In this document: piece by piece, positions 60,914 through 64,000 of the stretch
How the letters are laid out: each line of letters begins with the position of its first letter
Position numbering within the stretch: the stretch's first letter is position 1
Source: Pelolinea sp964383575
Lineage (GTDB): Bacteria > Chloroflexota > Anaerolineae > Anaerolineales > Anaerolineaceae
Direction: 5' to 3'
Length of the DNA stretch: 64,000 bases
NCBI GenBank assembly: GCA_964383575.1
Contig: CAYLHI010000005.1
Coordinates: forward strand, 27,582 to 91,581
Notes under the pieces: generated by a model
What the model was told of the DNA's origin: nothing
What the model saw: the letters and a program-made list of their open reading frames with translations, nothing else
Database searches by the model: none
Program-made: the position numbers and the translations under genes

Positions 60914-63514
60914 CTATTTCGCATGATCGCTTGGCAATTCTGCAGGATTAAGTATTGTTTCTGAAATGATTAGTTCCGGTTCCTCTCCCGCAACCAGAAC
61001 ATACTCAGCCCCGGTGTTGTTCATATCCTGAGCAAGCACATAAACAAGCACCCCGCTCGGAAATTCCAAATCTTCTCTATTGGTCTTGATAAATACAGAA
61101 GAATTTGCTTTTCCAATCAATCTAAAAACAATCCTGGAATAATCCTGTTTTCCAAAATATGGATCATTGGGTCGGTCATAATAACCTTCTCCCTCATTAA
61201 AAAAGCGCGGGTATAGGCCGTAGCCCATCAGTGCGCCAGTTCTTTCGTCTTCGCAGTACGCTGCCACGTCATCCGTAAATTGGGGCATCAGGTTGGATTC
61301 CGCCGCGGATATAAAAGCACTGCAGACATCCTCCCGGTCGTATTCTGGAACCAAATCCGGAAATATGGCCTCTCTCAATGGGATAAAACCGCCAATGAAA
61401 AGCAATAACAATCCATAAATTAAATATCCATGCCAGGTAAGGGGTTTGGTAACGGATTCTGTAGGATAAGCCACCCAGTCGGAAGCCAATGTGTTTAGGT
61501 CCCACCTAAATGCTACCCGGAAAAAAGTAGTGATGAGTTTAACTAAACCCAGTGCATAAAAAGCAAAGATGATCCAGTCCGCCGGAAGTATAAAACGCCA
61601 TCCAGCCAGACGCACAACTGCTGAGCTTAGACTGTATATTACATGAAATCCAATGATGCAGAGAACAGCCCATGGATTGCGTTGAAAGGCATATGAGAAA
61701 CCCAGCGCAATTATTATTGAATTGGTAATTAAAACGAATATATTTAGAGCGTTTAATCGGGTATAAATTTCAGCCCAAAATGGCTGATTAATATTTAATA
61801 AATCTAAAAATTGGATTTGATTCCCCAGGCGTATCGGCATAATCAGCATGGATGATATTTCATTGCGCATAAAGTGATCCATCATAAATTGTATGATGTT
61901 TCCAAATCCACGTGAAAAGGCCGATGAGATTACCGAAATATTACGTTCTAATTGTTCTGCCATAGAGCCAGCTTCGGGAATCTCAATATCGTAGTCATCC
62001 TCAAAAATAAAATAGCGGTATAGGCCTCCTGTAGATGATGGATTGTCCACCCAGAAGACACCGGTAATGGCATGGTTGCGGATCAGCACTGGAGTGAGCA
62101 CCAGACCGACTGCCAGCATCATCAGCAGGACAGAAATGAAAATCGATTTAAAATTTTTAAAATAGCGCACCACAACCAGCAGGATTCCGAAAGGGACGAG
62201 AACCATCGCCTGGAGGCGCGTGAGGATAAAGGCACCGATGATACCTCCAGCTATGAATGCGTGCCCACTGACCTTCTTTCCCGGAACTTTGAACCAACGG
62301 ATGATCACATAAACCAACAGACTAGCCAGAAGTGCAGCGTGCATTCCTGAGAGCAGCAGCTTAGAATTGGACACATTGGCAATCGTGCTGGCCTGGATGG
62401 AATTTATTTCGCGGAAGATTGCCATCAGTGCGATTGCGATACCACCCAATCGGCTGTGCAGCTCTTTTCCGATTAAATATAAGATCCCGGGGAATAAAGC
62501 GATTACTAGTGTTTGAAAAAAGACCACTCGGGTGTAATCCAGGCCTGCGATTGCATGCAGGGTTGTCAGGAAAGAAACGTAAAGTGGTTTAGAGATCACA
62601 AAACCATCTGCAGTGCCGTAAAGGACATACAGCGAGTTGTAATCATATTGTTCCGCGTCCGAGAAAGGATATTTTTCGAAATTCGGCGGCCGCGCGGACG
62701 GCGCAAAATAATTATGTTCCGGCAGCGGTAAACTTGCCCAGAACACGACTGCAATTAGCCACAGCGCTAGAAACATAGCCGCATCCCTGTGTTTAATAAA
62801 GTGCAATCTTTGCTTGCTTGGGATTGCATTCCATGCCAGCGTTGTGAAAGCAATCATCAGCAGGATGCCGGTGATGTACCAGATTTGTCCTTCCAGTAAA
62901 GGCACACCTAGCGACACAATAACGATACTTGTAAAACCATATCCCCAGCCGGTGATTTCAATTACCAAAAAACATAGGCAAATTATAAGAAGAGCGGTAA
63001 GAAATGATTTCCAGGGAAACCGGATAGATTTTCTGTGTTCGTTAGGAATACGATAAAAGGCGGTGATCACGAAAGTGGGTAATTCAATTCCCATAAAAAG
63101 ATAGCTTATCAACAACGGCATCAGCCGGTTATAAATACCGACATCACTGAAAAGATCCAGAAAATGGTAAAGGAAAATAAAACTCCATATGGCCAAAGCG
63201 GTCAAGCCACCACCGAAAATAAGCATCATGGCCAATATTGCTTTATTCCCTTCTTTCTCAAACCATTTTTGCCAGATTTCAGGTTTCTTGATTTTATGAT
63301 CGGCAAGCAAGACTGCGAAAGCAGGGAAAACTATTGGTAAGAGTAACGCTAGCCGTTTCAGGGAATAGCCAAGGAAAACGGCGTTTTCCGGTTCCTTCGG
63401 GATTAAAAGTAACCATAGGGCAGCCGCGAAGGATTGAATTAAAATAATATAAATAAATCTGCGGATATTATTATAAATTGGTGTTGTTTTAAAGTTGTTA
63501 TTATTCTTTTCCAT
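60914..63514 (-). CDS. large polytopic membrane protein, GT-C glycosyltransferase-like
   Basis: An 866-aa protein with about 17 hydrophobic segments and a C-terminal soluble domain (about 730-866). Near residue 285 the loop SDAEQYDYNSLYVLYGTADG has the Asp/Glu-rich shape of GT-C first-loop catalytic regions, and SKPLYVSFLTTLHAIAG follows as in PMT-like proteins. The N-terminal 240 residues add seven hydrophobic segments before that, unusual for this class. Likely acts on lipid-linked sugars at the outer membrane face; the partner substrate is unknown. Confidence 0.6.
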   Translation of the reverse strand: MEKNNNNFKTTPIYNNIRRFIYIILIQSFAAALWLLLIPKEPENAVFLGYSLKRLALLLPIVFPAFAVLLADHKIKKPEIWQKWFEKEGNKAILAMMLIFGGGLTALAIWSFIFLYHFLDLFSDVGIYNRLMPLLISYLFMGIELPTFVITAFYRIPNEHRKSIRFPWKSFLTALLIICLCFLVIEITGWGYGFTSIVIVSLGVPLLEGQIWYITGILLMIAFTTLAWNAIPSKQRLHFIKHRDAAMFLALWLIAVVFWASLPLPEHNYFAPSARPPNFEKYPFSDAEQYDYNSLYVLYGTADGFVISKPLYVSFLTTLHAIAGLDYTRVVFFQTLVIALFPGILYLIGKELHSRLGGIAIALMAIFREINSIQASTIANVSNSKLLLSGMHAALLASLLVYVIIRWFKVPGKKVSGHAFIAGGIIGAFILTRLQAMVLVPFGILLVVVRYFKNFKSIFISVLLMMLAVGLVLTPVLIRNHAITGVFWVDNPSSTGGLYRYFIFEDDYDIEIPEAGSMAEQLERNISVISSAFSRGFGNIIQFMMDHFMRNEISSMLIMPIRLGNQIQFLDLLNINQPFWAEIYTRLNALNIFVLITNSIIIALGFSYAFQRNPWAVLCIIGFHVIYSLSSAVVRLAGWRFILPADWIIFAFYALGLVKLITTFFRVAFRWDLNTLASDWVAYPTESVTKPLTWHGYLIYGLLLLFIGGFIPLREAIFPDLVPEYDREDVCSAFISAAESNLMPQFTDDVAAYCEDERTGALMGYGLYPRFFNEGEGYYDRPNDPYFGKQDYSRIVFRLIGKANSSVFIKTNREDLEFPSGVLVYVLAQDMNNTGAEYVLVAGEEPELIISETILNPAELPSDHAK

Positions 63515-63666
63515 TATTTTACTGCAAATTTGGTATTGATTTTAATCGATGAATTGAATAATTGAAGGGTCAGATTTTTAAGGTTTAGAAATTGCTGTAT
63601 ATTTATATTGATATGATCACAAATCGAACCACTTGAATTTATCTGTTTAGCTATTTAAAAACTTAG

Positions 63667-63951
63667 ATGAAACAATTCATTAGTGAAGAAATCGAAGTGG
63701 AATTCGATCAGGAATTTATATTGGAGAAGAAACCGCCATGCCCAATTTCTTTTAGATGGCGTGGAGAAATTTTTAGTGTTAATGAATTGATTTCCTCTTG
63801 GTTTAATTTTGAGCGCAAGGGAAATAAAGCGAGAAATATGCGCATAAAACATTTAGCGAGGGCAAGAAAAAAAGGATCATGGGGTGTTGGGAGATTCTAT
63901 TTCAGAATAAAAGATGAATTTGGAAAAATAATTGTGATTTATTATTGTTAA
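63667..63951 (+). CDS. small DUF6504-like protein
   Basis: A 94-aa soluble protein: PCPISFRWRGEIFSVNELIS near residue 24, then KKGSWGVGRFYFRIKDEFGK near 68, matching the compact beta-rich DUF6504 layout (WRG, then W/RxYFR). No function is known. No clear ribosome site precedes the ATG. The last 49 bases of the window after it show nothing recognisable. Confidence 0.6.
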   Translation: MKQFISEEIEVEFDQEFILEKKPPCPISFRWRGEIFSVNELISSWFNFERKGNKARNMRIKHLARARKKGSWGVGRFYFRIKDEFGKIIVIYYC

Positions 63952-64000
63952 TTCAGACATTTAGTGCAACGGGTGAGGAGCTAAAATCATTCGTATGCAA

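Overview
The window is AT-rich bacterial DNA, about 40% GC by eye, densely packed with genes in long co-oriented runs. It most likely comes from a fermentative anaerobe of the Chloroflexota, class Anaerolineae or near it. This is an inference from several clues: the gene set and order (nusA-ylxR-infB-rbfA-DHH-truB-ribF followed by a double-length ThyX-like gene), threonine/proline-rich linkers on secreted cell-wall enzymes, a DUF6504-like small protein, an AMMECR1 protein, and a sodium-pumping acyl-CoA decarboxylase operon. No rRNA gene or recognisable species marker is present, so the placement is not certain.

Layout. 1-2.2 kb: end of a surface-glycan locus on the minus strand (partial WbqC-like protein, GT2 glycosyltransferase, and a decayed fragment resembling a second GT2). 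2.2-5.9 kb: uridine phosphorylase and DNA polymerase I on plus. 6.0-10.0 kb: a minus-strand replication operon (BFN nuclease, DnaB helicase, DnaD-domain protein, and a DnaI-type loader with two AAA+ modules). 10.2-14.5 kb: an orphan response regulator with a degenerate receiver, then a complete Na+-translocating decarboxylase operon. 14.6-19.1 kb: a minus-strand operon with GNAT, 3-methyladenine glycosylase, NeuD/PglD-like acyltransferase, bactofilin, DegT aminotransferase and a PH-domain membrane protein. 19.2-22.2 kb: tRNA-Ser(GGA), an HtrA-like protease with a C-terminal lectin-like domain, and an RlmD-type rRNA methyltransferase. 22.2-30.3 kb: cell-envelope genes (YbbN thioredoxin, two L,D-transpeptidases, an amidase-like protein that lacks a metal ligand, AMMECR1, and a class A PBP).

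30.3-32.6 kb: ptsH-ptsI behind an unusually structured leader. 32.6-45.7 kb: a long minus-strand block with a methyltransferase-like zinc protein, a 2H phosphoesterase, an ATP-cone/uridine kinase fusion, double ThyX, RibF, TruB, DHH phosphoesterase, RbfA, IF-2, YlxR and NusA. NusA has a recognisable promoter and a possible attenuator. 46.2-50.1 kb: SixA phosphatase, an S9 peptidase, an alanine-glyoxylate type aminotransferase and a small membrane protein. 50.4-54.8 kb: a four-gene, end-overlapping plus-strand cluster (alpha/alpha-toroid-like protein, NodB deacetylase, DegT aminotransferase, GNAT). 54.9-58.7 kb: an MBOAT/SGNH acyltransferase pair enclosed by a 42-bp inverted repeat (36 of 42 identical) that looks like transposon ends, next to an IS30-type transposase remnant. 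58.7-63.5 kb: two large polytopic proteins of the GT-C glycosyltransferase type. 63.7-63.95 kb: a small DUF6504-like protein.

The window therefore has a housekeeping core (replication, translation factors, PTS, cell wall) with glycan-assembly genes at both ends. The accessory right end carries the clearest signs of DNA mobility. The most unusual items are the two-module DnaI-like loader, the structured ptsHI leader with REP-like hairpins, the double ThyX-like protein, the methyltransferase-like zinc protein lacking a DPPY motif, and the transposon-bounded acyltransferase pair.
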